Positions 1-6,832 are shown, counted from the stretch's first letter. The stretch: 7,258 bases of DNA from DATLYT01 sp035574455 (GCA_035574455.1 DATLYT010000207.1:1-7258), one strand, 5' to 3'. Program-made: numbers and translations. The notes: a model not told the origin generated them from the sequence alone.

Positions 1-500
1 CGTGGCGCTTGTAAGACTTTGAGAATCTCGGTCTTTTTCTGCACTTCGTCTCGAAGAGCAATGAGCTCCTGTTGCTGATTCGCGAGCAGTTGCTCTTGAG
101 CATCAATTCGATTGATGAGGGAATTGGTGTAGAGTGCCAGGGAGAGAAGAATCACTATGGAGACGAGCACCACCGCATAGCCGTACCAGGGTCGTTGCAC
201 GACAGGCCTGCCGACGGCAGGCGCTTCGGAAACGAGCTTTTGCCGCTCTACCTGTTTCCCCGCCCGCGCGCCTGTCTGAATCGCTGCCATTACCTTGTGA
301 CGGAGGTGTGACGGGATGGGTTTTGGAGGAAGCGTCAACGGGAGTAACCCCATCGCCTCATAAATCTCTGCAAGCTCTTTGTTACACTCTTCGCATCCTG
401 TCTTGAGGTGGTTCTCGAAGAAATGGCGGTTGCGGGGATTTAACTTTCCCAGCGCGTACGGGAGGCACAAACCTAAATATCGGTTATGTTCGTTCTTCAT
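1..500 (-). CDS. RskA-like zinc anti-sigma factor, membrane-bound (3' end cut by window edge)
   Basis: The reading frame starts at ATG 500-498 and stays open to the left edge, giving 166 full codons with no stop. Residues 31-39 read HLKTGCEEC, the H-x4-C-x2-C zinc-binding anti-sigma (ZAS) signature. A Pro-rich linker (about 52-105) follows, then one hydrophobic membrane segment (about 107-125), then a Gln/Glu-rich probable coiled coil (about 130-160). It ends in KVLQAPR, which resembles the start of the extracytoplasmic RskA domain. By family knowledge, the cytoplasmic ZAS domain holds the partner sigma factor inactive until proteolysis or a signal across the membrane releases it. The start codon overlaps the sigma stop as ATGA (497-500), implying translational coupling; an AGG lies 8 bases upstream. 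The class is well supported; the sensed signal is unknown and the periplasmic domain lies mostly outside the window. Confidence 0.88.
   Translation of the reverse strand, partial: MKNEHNRYLGLCLPYALGKLNPRNRHFFENHLKTGCEECNKELAEIYEAMGLLPLTLPPKPIPSHLRHKVMAAIQTGARAGKQVERQKLVSEAPAVGRPVVQRPWYGYAVVLVSIVILLSLALYTNSLINRIDAQEQLLANQQQELIALRDEVQKKTEILKVLQAP
206..222. repeat. Perfect 17-base inverted repeat inside the anti-sigma gene
   Basis: GCCTGCCG and CGGCAGGC are perfect 8-base arms around a single central A. The element lies wholly inside the anti-sigma coding region and encodes APAVGRP (residues 93-99), in the linker between the ZAS domain and the membrane segment. It is much more GC-rich than its surroundings. 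It could be a copy of a short dispersed palindrome that landed in a tolerant linker, or a chance result of Ala/Pro/Gly codons. Only one copy is present in this window. Confidence 0.6.
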
Positions 501-1114
501 CGTTCAGACCTGCCTTGCCGCAATGCTTGCCGCAGTTTGATGATTCCCTGCCGCATTTTTGTTTTCACGGTACCTAACGGCATCTTCAGCATCTTCGCTA
601 TTTCGGTTTGGCTGTAGCCGCCATAGTAACTGAGGTCAAGGATTTGGGCTTCAACGCTCGAAAGTTTTTTCTGTGCGGCAGCGACAATCTCCTGATACTC
701 CTTGAGCACCACGGCATGCTGAGGGTTTGTGGTGTGGGATTCGGCCAGGTGTGCCGCGTCGTCTAACTTCACCTCTTTCGCTTGTTGCTTGTAGCGTTTT
801 GAGCGGACGCGGTCAATCGCCTTGTTCCGAGTCAACGTTACCACCCACGAATAGACCGTTCCGCGCTCTTTCATATAGGTGTTGGACCTGTTCCAGATCT
901 GTAGAAACACCTCTTGCAGAACATCTTCAGCTTCCTCGGACGTCGAGACGATCCGCAGCGCGAGGGTGTACAGCAGCTGGGCGTAGCGGTCATACAGCTT
1001 TGCCAGTGCTTGCTCGTCGCGGCGCTTGACGCGTTCGATGAGCGCGAGGTCTTCTGTATTGCGTTCGGCCTGCTCAAGCCACAGAGCGAGTACCGATAAC
1101 GGAACAAGCCACAC
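497..1114 (-). CDS. ECF-family RNA polymerase sigma factor (SigK/RpoE-like)
   Basis: This 205-residue protein has the two-domain layout of ECF (sigma-70 group 4) factors. Region 2 (about 33-107) contains YDRYAQLLYTLALRIV, the DVLQEVFLQIW core-binding and -10 recognition helix (64-74), and a basic NKAIDRVRSKR stretch. Region 4 (about 142-200) contains LSYYGGYSQTEIAKMLKMPLG followed by TVKTKMRQGIIKLRQAL, a helix-turn-helix that reads the -35 element. Region 3 is absent, as is usual for ECF factors. The start is GTG at 1114-1112, with AGGA six bases upstream; no ATG, GTG or TTG occurs in frame between it and region 2. The first 13 residues (WLVPLSVLALWL) are unusually hydrophobic for a soluble sigma factor. 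Its stop overlaps the anti-sigma start by four bases, so the two form one operon. A SigK/RskA-type pair is the best guess; target genes cannot be told. Confidence 0.93.
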   Translation of the reverse strand: MWLVPLSVLALWLEQAERNTEDLALIERVKRRDEQALAKLYDRYAQLLYTLALRIVSTSEEAEDVLQEVFLQIWNRSNTYMKERGTVYSWVVTLTRNKAIDRVRSKRYKQQAKEVKLDDAAHLAESHTTNPQHAVVLKEYQEIVAAAQKKLSSVEAQILDLSYYGGYSQTEIAKMLKMPLGTVKTKMRQGIIKLRQALRQGRSER

Positions 1115-1120
1115 GGGGAA

Positions 1121-1124
1121 TCCT
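1121..1124 (-). promoter_or_regulatory. Shine-Dalgarno site for the sigma factor GTG start
   Basis: On the minus strand this reads AGGA, followed by six bases (TTCCCC) and the GTG. It is the main support for placing the sigma start at 1114, since no other common start codon precedes region 2. Confidence 0.55.
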
Positions 1125-1329
1125 ATCGAGTAATACGTAAGAGGAGAGATGACGGTTTGTAGGGTGCATAGGTGCCAACGAAGGCTTGCAAAATCTAAGC
1201 ACTTGTGGAAGAAAAAGCAAGCGGATGAAAAAGATACTCAAGAGCGGTGTGAGGATTAAGAGAGCCACGTGCACGAAAGGCGAACCGTTCGTTGCGAGTC
1301 AGTCGATTTCTTTGTTTATTCCTCCTGCC

Positions 1330-1917
1330 ATGACCGTCTTGCTCGACCGGATTCGCGCCGCTCTTTCTTCCTTTCAGCCCCAGAAAGCCCATCCGCCCGA
1401 CTACAAACGCGCTGCCGTGCTGATACCGCTGTTCCTCAAGAATGAAGAATTACACGTTCTGTTGACGAAGCGTACGACGTCGGTAGAACATCACAAAGGA
1501 CAGATCTCGTTTCCGGGTGGCGCGATCGATCGTGAGGACGCAGATGCTATCTCGGCGGCGCTTAGGGAAGCCGAGGAGGAAATTGGTTTGCCGCGTAAGA
1601 GCGTTGAGGTTCTCGGTGTGCTCGACCTCTATGCGACGCCGTCGCGTTACAGCATTACACCGGTTGTCGGATTCCTGCATTCGCTTCCGACATTAGCGCC
1701 AAGCTCCCATGAGGTCGCGGAGATTTTCGATGTGCCGTTATCGTTCTTTTTGGACAAACTGAATGAACGAATCATACCCGTCAAGCGGGAAGGGCAATGG
1801 CGAGACGTGTATTTTTATAACTATGGGGATTACGAAATCTGGGGAGTAACCGCCGCCATCATCCGGTCGTTCTTGCAGACGATAACGGGCGCGCACCGCG
1901 AGGAAGCAGGACGTTAG
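1330..1917 (+). CDS. Nudix hydrolase, probable CoA diphosphatase (NudL/PCD1-like)
   Basis: This 195-residue cytoplasmic enzyme probably splits coenzyme A or its derivatives into 3',5'-ADP and acyl/phosphopantetheine, with Mg or Mn. Residues 44-64 carry the CoA-diphosphatase signature before the Nudix box (LLTKR, then H55, KGQISFPGG). The box runs from G64 to L87, with the catalytic REAEEEIGL at 79-87. The spacing from G64 to R79 is one residue longer than the general Nudix consensus, as in E. coli NudL. A conserved SRYSITPVVGF follows at 105-115. ATG 1330 is chosen because MTVLLDRIRAAL aligns with usual family starts and gives a normal length. No clear ribosome site precedes it. The frame is open 144 bases further upstream (TTG 1186, ATG 1225), but that stretch has no family character. 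The stop overlaps the convergent pdxJ stop. The substrate is inferred from family motifs. Confidence 0.88.
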   Translation: MTVLLDRIRAALSSFQPQKAHPPDYKRAAVLIPLFLKNEELHVLLTKRTTSVEHHKGQISFPGGAIDREDADAISAALREAEEEIGLPRKSVEVLGVLDLYATPSRYSITPVVGFLHSLPTLAPSSHEVAEIFDVPLSFFLDKLNERIIPVKREGQWRDVYFYNYGDYEIWGVTAAIIRSFLQTITGAHREEAGR

Positions 1918-2633
1918 CGGTTTCGTCGGACAAGCTGCACCATCTCCCGCACCGCTCGGTCGAGACCCACAAACACCGCATGCGAAATGATCGCGTGGCC
2001 GATGCTCAGTTCGTCAATGTCCTCAATCGCAGCAATCGGGATAACGTTTACGTAGTTGAGCCCGTGTCCTCCGTTCACGCCGAGTCCGAATTTCTTCCCC
2101 AACCTTGCCATCTGTTGGATCTTCACAAGCTCTTCCTGTCGCTCTCGCTCCGTTCGGGCGTTCGCATAGTCGCCGGTGTGAATCTCAATCATATCCGCCC
2201 CGATCTCTTTTGAAGCTTCGACTTGGGCTTGGAGCGGATCGACAAACAAGCTCACGGGAATAGAATGCTGGTGGAACGTCTTGATCACATCCTCCAATCG
2301 CTTCTTTTCCCCCACGACATCCAAACCGCTTTCTGTGGTCAGCTCGCGACGTTTCTCGGGCACAAGAGTGACAAGGTCCGGTTTGATCTCGAGCGCGATG
2401 CGGATGATTTCTTCGCTTGCACCCATTTCGAGGTCGAGCTTCGTCTTCACCACCTCACGGAGTAACCGCACGTCGCGGTCCTGGATGTGCCGCCGGTCTT
2501 CGCGCAAGTGACACACGATACCCTCGGCGCCGGCAAGCTCGCAGATCTGTGCTGCCGCTACCGGGTCGGGTTCGTTCCCTCCCCGCGCTTGTCGGATCGT
2601 CGCCACATGGTCGACGTTGATCGCCAATCTCAT
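1914..2633 (-). CDS. pdxJ: Pyridoxine 5'-phosphate synthase
   Basis: PdxJ joins 1-deoxy-D-xylulose 5-phosphate with 3-amino-2-oxopropyl phosphate to make pyridoxine 5'-phosphate, the ring-closing step of the DXP-dependent vitamin B6 route. It is a cytoplasmic TIM barrel, usually an octamer. The 239 residues match the usual length (E. coli about 243). Visible family motifs are INVDHVATIRQARGG (5-19), CHLREDRRHI (41-50), LDLEM (66-70), LVTLVPEKR (88-96), SLFVDP (128-133), EIHTGDYA (150-157), GVNGGHGLNY (185-194) and SIGHAIISHAVFVGL (210-224). These include the expected active-site His, Arg and Glu residues. ATG 2633 is chosen over an in-frame extension to 2780 because proteins of this family begin at MRLAINVDH; a GGGAG lies nine bases upstream. 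A candidate promoter sits just ahead. The gene is transcribed alone, and no other B6 genes are in the window. Confidence 0.97.
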   Translation of the reverse strand: MRLAINVDHVATIRQARGGNEPDPVAAAQICELAGAEGIVCHLREDRRHIQDRDVRLLREVVKTKLDLEMGASEEIIRIALEIKPDLVTLVPEKRRELTTESGLDVVGEKKRLEDVIKTFHQHSIPVSLFVDPLQAQVEASKEIGADMIEIHTGDYANARTERERQEELVKIQQMARLGKKFGLGVNGGHGLNYVNVIPIAAIEDIDELSIGHAIISHAVFVGLDRAVREMVQLVRRNR

Positions 2634-2669
2634 TTTCTCTCTCTCCCAATTACTGGTAATGGGCGGACT

Positions 2670-2698
2670 AATATACAGAATTTCGGGGAAGGAGTGAA
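2670..2698 (-). promoter_or_regulatory. Candidate pdxJ promoter
   Basis: On the minus strand TTCACT (2698-2693) and TATATT (2675-2670) are separated by 17 bases. This fits the general sigma-70 layout with 4/6 and 5/6 matches. The same -10 stretch, TATATTAG, also matches 7 of 8 positions of the Bacteroidota TAnnTTTG element, counting the two free positions. It would give a leader of about 30 bases ahead of ATG 2633, which supports the shorter pdxJ start. It has been read by eye only. Confidence 0.4.
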
Positions 2699-2739
2699 GG
2701 GCTTCGACAGCGAGCTTGATTGAGGCACAGCGGGAAGAG

Positions 2740-2774
2740 TTTGTTGAGTTCCTGAGAGAATCAGCGTACTTTAT
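2740..2774 (+). promoter_or_regulatory. Candidate promoter for the outer-membrane barrel gene
   Basis: TTTG at 2740-2743 and TACTTTAT at 2767-2774 resemble the Bacteroidota -33 TTTG and -7 TAnnTTTG elements, with the last base of the -7 element off and a 23-base spacing at the long end of what is seen. An overlapping TATAGT (2772-2777) could act as an ordinary -10. This would leave a leader of about 80 bases before ATG 2861. The evidence is weak. Confidence 0.25.
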
Positions 2775-2860
2775 AGTCAACAGAGGGCAGCAGATTCATA
2801 TGAAACTTTGCCCGTCGTGAAGCGTAAGTTGAAGAGGCCAAAACCATAAGGATTTACGAT

Positions 2861-4528
2861 ATGAGATCGTTACGACAACGAATGAAAGTCCTGGTGTTTG
2901 CCCTTGTAGCGACAACAGCGGCTGCCTGGAGTCAATCAACAACCGAGCGGACGGAGGAAAGCTTTGGCGAACGACTGAGTGCGATGATCGAGCGATTTGT
3001 GAAGCAGGTACAGCGCGAAGTAGGCGGGTACCGAGAAGGGGGCGCGGTGGAAGACACGGTTCCCAAAAAGCGCGTGCGGAAAGCAATCGTTGAAGAGGAA
3101 GACCACAAAGCTGACCATGAATATGAAGGGAAGACGACGATAGAAAAAGACGAGCTGGTCGAAGGGAACGTCGTTGTGAAAGGCGGCGACCTGATCGTGT
3201 TCGGGGAAATTGACGGCGACGTGCTCGTGGTGGGAGGGACGCTCTACGTGAAGGAAGGTGGACGCATTACCGGCGATGCGCGCGTCATCAATGGCGATAT
3301 TGTGAAAGAGGAAGGCGGCGTTATCGAGGGGTACATGGACAAAACGCGATCCCGTACATCCAGTCATCGAGAAATGCAGGAGCGCTTTCGTACGCGATCC
3401 ACGACGCTGAACGCCAACTGGGTGAGTGAACTGACCACGCTGGACGATTTTATCTTTCGTTATAATCGGGCGGAGGGACTTTTCCTTGGCCTTGGCTCGG
3501 AAAAACGGTATTACTTTGAGGGTTACCGGGATTACAGCGGATACGGCAGCGTGGGGTACGGGTTCAAATCGCATAAGTGGCGATTCAATTTGGGTTTGAC
3601 GCGACAGATCGTTGTGGGCGAAGGTCAGCTTATCGAGTTCGGGCTGGAGGGGCACAACCTCACCGATACGAAAGACCAGTGGATCATTTCGCAGGGCGAA
3701 AACACCGCCGCGGCGTTTTTCATTCATGAGGACTACCGCGATTACTTCGGGAGAGCCGGCTGGAGTGTGAATACCGCCTACACCGTGCAGAAGGAAGACC
3801 TCACCAGTCAATTCAAGGTCGAATACCTCCAAGATAAGTACACCTCGATGGATAATCGAACCGAGTGGTCGTTATTCGGAGGGAACAAGGTGTTTCGTGT
3901 GAATCCACCGATCGATGAAGGCAGGATGCGTAGCGTCCTTGTGTCGCTCGGCGTCAGCACAGTGATGAAATCGATGTACGGGCAGCGGGGCTGGAGTGCG
4001 TTCGGTACGGCTGAGTTTGCGGAGGAGAGCTTCGGAGGTGATTTCGCGTTCCGGCAGTATATGGTCGATATTCGACGGTACCAACCGCTGGGTCGGTATG
4101 ACAATCTGAACATCCGAATTCGAGCAGGAACCTCGGAAGGCGTGTTGCCAGCACAGAAAATCTATGAGATCGGGGGATTAAGCACCGTGCAGGTGATGCC
4201 GTTCAAAGCGATGGCAGGCAACCGGATGCTCTTAGCCAATGCAGAATACATCGTCAACGGCGATATCCTGCACGACATTGATTTCTGGCCGAGCTGGTTG
4301 ATGCGAGGAATCAATTTCGTGTTCATCGGCGATGCCGGATGGACGCGAACAATCCGGCCCTCGGCAAACTTTGATGAGGGCTTTGGCGAGCTGCAACTGA
4401 AGCAGTTCCGCAGCAACCTCGGTGTGGGCGTATCGAACCGGAGTGGAACATTCCGCATCGCGTACCTCTGGTCGACCGACGGCTCAAACCTCAACCGCAT
4501 CATCTTCCGGTTCTCTCGGCCCTTTTAG
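2861..4528 (+). CDS. Outer-membrane beta-barrel protein with N-terminal bactofilin-like domain
   Basis: This 555-residue envelope protein has three parts. Residues 1-25 are a signal peptide (basic start, hydrophobic LVFALVATTAAAW, cut near SQS). A charged, partly helical segment (26-90) leads into about 92-157, a repetitive strand-turn run (VEGNVVVKGGDLIVFGEIDG, then DVLVVGGTLYV and later ITGDARVINGDI) typical of bactofilin/polymer-forming beta-helix domains. From about 196 to the end it looks like an Omp85-type barrel: YNRAEGLFLGLG (201-212), alternating aromatic strands, an EIGGLSTV...GNRMLLANAEY stretch (436-463), FVFIGDAGW (487-494) and the closing strand IIFRFSRPF with terminal Phe. No POTRA domains are present, so it is not a normal BamA. 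The arginine motif of barrel loop 6 (VRGF/RGY) is replaced by QVMPF. ATG 2861 has AAGGA eight bases upstream; ATG 2882 is an alternative. The cargo or role is unknown. The domain calls are from motifs and pattern, not a search. Confidence 0.82.
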   Translation: MRSLRQRMKVLVFALVATTAAAWSQSTTERTEESFGERLSAMIERFVKQVQREVGGYREGGAVEDTVPKKRVRKAIVEEEDHKADHEYEGKTTIEKDELVEGNVVVKGGDLIVFGEIDGDVLVVGGTLYVKEGGRITGDARVINGDIVKEEGGVIEGYMDKTRSRTSSHREMQERFRTRSTTLNANWVSELTTLDDFIFRYNRAEGLFLGLGSEKRYYFEGYRDYSGYGSVGYGFKSHKWRFNLGLTRQIVVGEGQLIEFGLEGHNLTDTKDQWIISQGENTAAAFFIHEDYRDYFGRAGWSVNTAYTVQKEDLTSQFKVEYLQDKYTSMDNRTEWSLFGGNKVFRVNPPIDEGRMRSVLVSLGVSTVMKSMYGQRGWSAFGTAEFAEESFGGDFAFRQYMVDIRRYQPLGRYDNLNIRIRAGTSEGVLPAQKIYEIGGLSTVQVMPFKAMAGNRMLLANAEYIVNGDILHDIDFWPSWLMRGINFVFIGDAGWTRTIRPSANFDEGFGELQLKQFRSNLGVGVSNRSGTFRIAYLWSTDGSNLNRIIFRFSRPF

Positions 4529-4597
4529 TAGAAAGGTGGATCCCCCTCATCACCATTTTCCCGTTCATCTGATTTTTGTCGATCATCCTGAAAAACG

Positions 4598-4628
4598 AAA
4601 CCGCCCGTGACACTCACAGGCGGTTTTT
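4598..4628. terminator. Bidirectional intrinsic terminator between convergent genes
   Basis: AAACCGCC (4598-4605) pairs perfectly with GGCGGTTT (4619-4626). An inner GTG/CAC pairing (4607-4609 with 4615-4617) closes a five-base loop after one C/A mismatch. On the plus strand a T-run (TTTTTGTTCTT) follows, serving the barrel gene that ends at 4528. On the minus strand the flank reads TTTCGTTTTT, serving the T9SS gene that ends at 4649. One hairpin therefore probably stops both transcripts. Confidence 0.88.
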
Positions 4629-4648
4629 GTTCTTACCCGGTTGGGTAA

Positions 4649-6820
4649 CTACTTGTGAAGTATCAGCCTGCGTGTCTCCACAAATCCCCCGGCTTGCAAC
4701 CGATAAAGATACACTCCGCTCGGCATCCCCGTTGCGTTCCACGTCGTCTGATAATGTCCTGGCTGGAGATGGTCGTTCACGAGCGTTGTCACCTGCCTCC
4801 CGAGGAGGTCAAACACCGTAAGCGAAACAACCCCAGCCGAGGGAATGTCAAACGCTATCGTGGTGCTGGGATTAAAGGGATTGGGATAGTTTTGAGAAAG
4901 GGAAAATGTTGACGGAACCACGGTCTCTTGATGAGCGACAGCAGTCAGCGCTCCCGTACGGTACACGCGGCCGTCTGCTGTTGCAACAAATAGCTCTCCA
5001 CTCGGCTTAGAGACAATTGAATAGCAGATGAGTTCAGCAGGAGAGGAGGGTAAACCACTGTTTACGGTTGTCCAGCTATCTCCGTTATTGGTGGAGCGGT
5101 ACACCCCAGACTGTGTCGCAAGATAGATTCCAGAACTGTTAAAGGCGATGCTCGAAATGTTGTTCACGATGTTGTTCCCTGTAGTTGGAATTCCATTGCT
5201 CACCGCTGTCCAACTTTCTCCGTTATTAGTGGAACGGAAAACTCCGCTGCCTAGTGTTCCAACAAAAATTGAGCCGTCAGTCCTGCCAGCAATGGTATAG
5301 GTGTTCACGTTTGGCAATGCAGTGAGCTTCGACCAGGTCGTTCCTCCATCCGTAGAACGCCAGACACCTCCTGCACCGAGAAAGATTGATCCGTTGGTGT
5401 GCATGATGAGGGAGTGTATGTACGGATCGGTGACAGCACTCACTTTATTCCATGAGGTACCGCCATTCGTTGATTGATACAATCCGAGACCGTATACTGA
5501 TCCAAAGAGTGTTCCAAGGTTGTTGATGACCACTCCAGATCCGGCGCCAGCAGCAAAGACGTTGGGACCAAGAAAGCTCCCCGTTGAGGGGAGGGCCGAC
5601 CAAGAAATTCCGTTGTTCGTTGAGCGGAGAACCGTGCCACCTCCCGCAGTGTATATCGTCCCTGACGAATGAACCATGAATGTTTTACCGGCCTGAAAAT
5701 ACGATCCATCTCCCAAAGACCATGTCGTGCCGTTGTCGGTCGAGCGGTAGATTGTGCCACGGTGCGTTCCTGCTAGGATCGATCCATCAGGCGCAATACC
5801 GAGACTCGTTATGACGAACCCTCGCAAGCCACTGTTTGCTGCCTGCCACGTCGTGCCGTCGTCGGTGGATCGGAAAACTCCTCTTTGATCTGTCGTAGCA
5901 AAGAGCTCGCCCGTCTGCAAGAAAGCGACATTCCAGAATCCGCCCGGACCAGGAGGATTTCCCACCTTTGTCCAGCCGTTCCCGCTCGTTGTTGAGCGAT
6001 AGATCGAACCGTCGCTCATTGCCGCAACGATCGTGCCGTTAGGAGCCACGCCAAGCGCAGAGGCAGAGATTCCCGATGGGATACCGCTGTTTGAAGAACT
6101 CCAAGAATCTCCGTTATTCGTTGAGCGATAGATACCCGCGCTGGTTCCTATGAACAGAGTGCTGTTCGTTGAGGCTACAATGGAGAGCACCATCGTACTT
6201 CCGAACGCGGTGAGTCCACTGTTGATCTGTGTCCATGACGATCCGTTATCCGTTGATCGATAGACACCGTTGAATGTCGACCCTGCGAACACGTGTCCAT
6301 TCTGATTTGTGACAAGAGCGTATAATCCCGCGCTGGTAGGAAGACCACTCTGTGCCGGTATCCATGTTGCACCGTTGTCAGTCGAGCGCAGGATTTCCGC
6401 GGATCCGAATCCCGGAATGCGGCATGCGAAAAAGGTCGTTCCGTTCGATGTGAAAACTACGCGGCCCGTGTTGACCATGGAGCTTACCTTACTCCACGAA
6501 CTGCCATCATCCGTCGAGCGATAGACATCGCTGCCCTCGACAAGCAGTATGGTCCCGGAAGTACTCACCGTAGCACCTGCGGCGATCTTATATGTTGCGC
6601 CTGTAACGATGGGAGACCAACTTGCTCCTCTATCTCTCGAAACGAAAAATCCCCGAACCTCATCCGGTCCCGCGATCATTGTGCCACTTGGTGCAACAGC
6701 AAACACACGTATATTCCCTCCATATGGACCATTAGTCGGTTGCCAACTGATTGTTTGCCCTGACAACTGCAAAGCGATAAGGCATTGAACAAGAAAGAAT
6801 TTTGGAGCTAACCTTCTCAT
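4649..6820 (-). CDS. T9SS-exported Asp-box (BNR/sortilin-like) double beta-propeller protein
   Basis: This 723-residue protein is secreted or surface-attached. It has a signal peptide (MRRLAPKFFLVQCLIALQLSGQ, about 1-22). A long repeat region follows with 13 Asp-boxes of the form S-T-D/N-x-G-x-[ST]-W, the first starting at residue 61 and the last at 576, spaced 39-50 residues apart. A C-terminal type IX secretion sorting domain spans about 637-723: FSLSQNYPNPFNPSTTIAFD, the VFDLLGRQV strand, then GVYLYRLQAGGFVETRRLIL. By family knowledge the signal peptide directs Sec export and the C-terminal domain directs passage through the T9SS and anchoring or release. The propeller repeats resemble BNR, VPS10 and photosystem-assembly Ycf48-type folds. 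No catalytic domain is visible, so a binding or structural role is as likely as an enzyme. ATG 6820 is chosen over 6919 because AAGGAG stands six bases upstream and a clean signal peptide follows. Confidence 0.92.
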   Translation of the reverse strand: MRRLAPKFFLVQCLIALQLSGQTISWQPTNGPYGGNIRVFAVAPSGTMIAGPDEVRGFFVSRDRGASWSPIVTGATYKIAAGATVSTSGTILLVEGSDVYRSTDDGSSWSKVSSMVNTGRVVFTSNGTTFFACRIPGFGSAEILRSTDNGATWIPAQSGLPTSAGLYALVTNQNGHVFAGSTFNGVYRSTDNGSSWTQINSGLTAFGSTMVLSIVASTNSTLFIGTSAGIYRSTNNGDSWSSSNSGIPSGISASALGVAPNGTIVAAMSDGSIYRSTTSGNGWTKVGNPPGPGGFWNVAFLQTGELFATTDQRGVFRSTDDGTTWQAANSGLRGFVITSLGIAPDGSILAGTHRGTIYRSTDNGTTWSLGDGSYFQAGKTFMVHSSGTIYTAGGGTVLRSTNNGISWSALPSTGSFLGPNVFAAGAGSGVVINNLGTLFGSVYGLGLYQSTNGGTSWNKVSAVTDPYIHSLIMHTNGSIFLGAGGVWRSTDGGTTWSKLTALPNVNTYTIAGRTDGSIFVGTLGSGVFRSTNNGESWTAVSNGIPTTGNNIVNNISSIAFNSSGIYLATQSGVYRSTNNGDSWTTVNSGLPSSPAELICYSIVSKPSGELFVATADGRVYRTGALTAVAHQETVVPSTFSLSQNYPNPFNPSTTIAFDIPSAGVVSLTVFDLLGRQVTTLVNDHLQPGHYQTTWNATGMPSGVYLYRLQAGGFVETRRLILHK
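5072..6640 (-). repeat. Thirteen Asp-box coding repeats (propeller blades)
   Basis: This stretch covers the first to the last Asp-box. Box starts (residues of the protein beginning at 6820) are 61, 102, 146, 189, 233, 276, 318, 360, 400, 450, 489, 530 and 576. Typical boxes are STDNGSSW, STNNGDSW and STDDGTTW; the first (SRDRGASW) and sixth (STTSGNGW) are the most divergent. At DNA level some units still share short exact words, for example TCTCCGTTATT at 5079-5089, 5217-5227 and 6108-6118. A late VYRTG near residue 619 looks like a final blade strand whose box has been lost. Confidence 0.9.
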
Positions 6821-6826
6821 ATGCAA

Positions 6827-6832
6827 CTCCTT
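6827..6832 (-). promoter_or_regulatory. Strong Shine-Dalgarno site for the T9SS propeller gene
   Basis: On the minus strand this reads AAGGAG, followed by TTGCAT and ATG 6820. It is the clearest ribosome site in the window, and it decides the start codon against the in-frame ATG 99 bases upstream. Confidence 0.85.

Noticed and set aside
72..406. Two plus-strand frames of 79 and 90 codons near the left edge
   Set aside because: They lie opposite the anti-sigma factor, whose zinc motif, membrane segment and overlap with the sigma gene identify the real coding strand.
1115..1200. Possible promoter for the sigma operon (TTGCAA...TATGCA, TAGATTTTG on the minus strand)
   Set aside because: Spacing is too short in the first case, and the second has one base too many for TAnnTTTG; neither is convincing.
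2634..2780. 49-codon N-terminal extension of PdxJ
   Set aside because: The family begins at MRLAINVDH, a ribosome site precedes ATG 2633, and a candidate promoter lies within the proposed extension.
2936..3832. Long minus-strand open frame (298 codons) opposite the barrel gene
   Set aside because: It lies wholly antisense to the well-supported barrel gene, shows no recognisable domain and has His/Phe-rich composition typical of a shadow frame.
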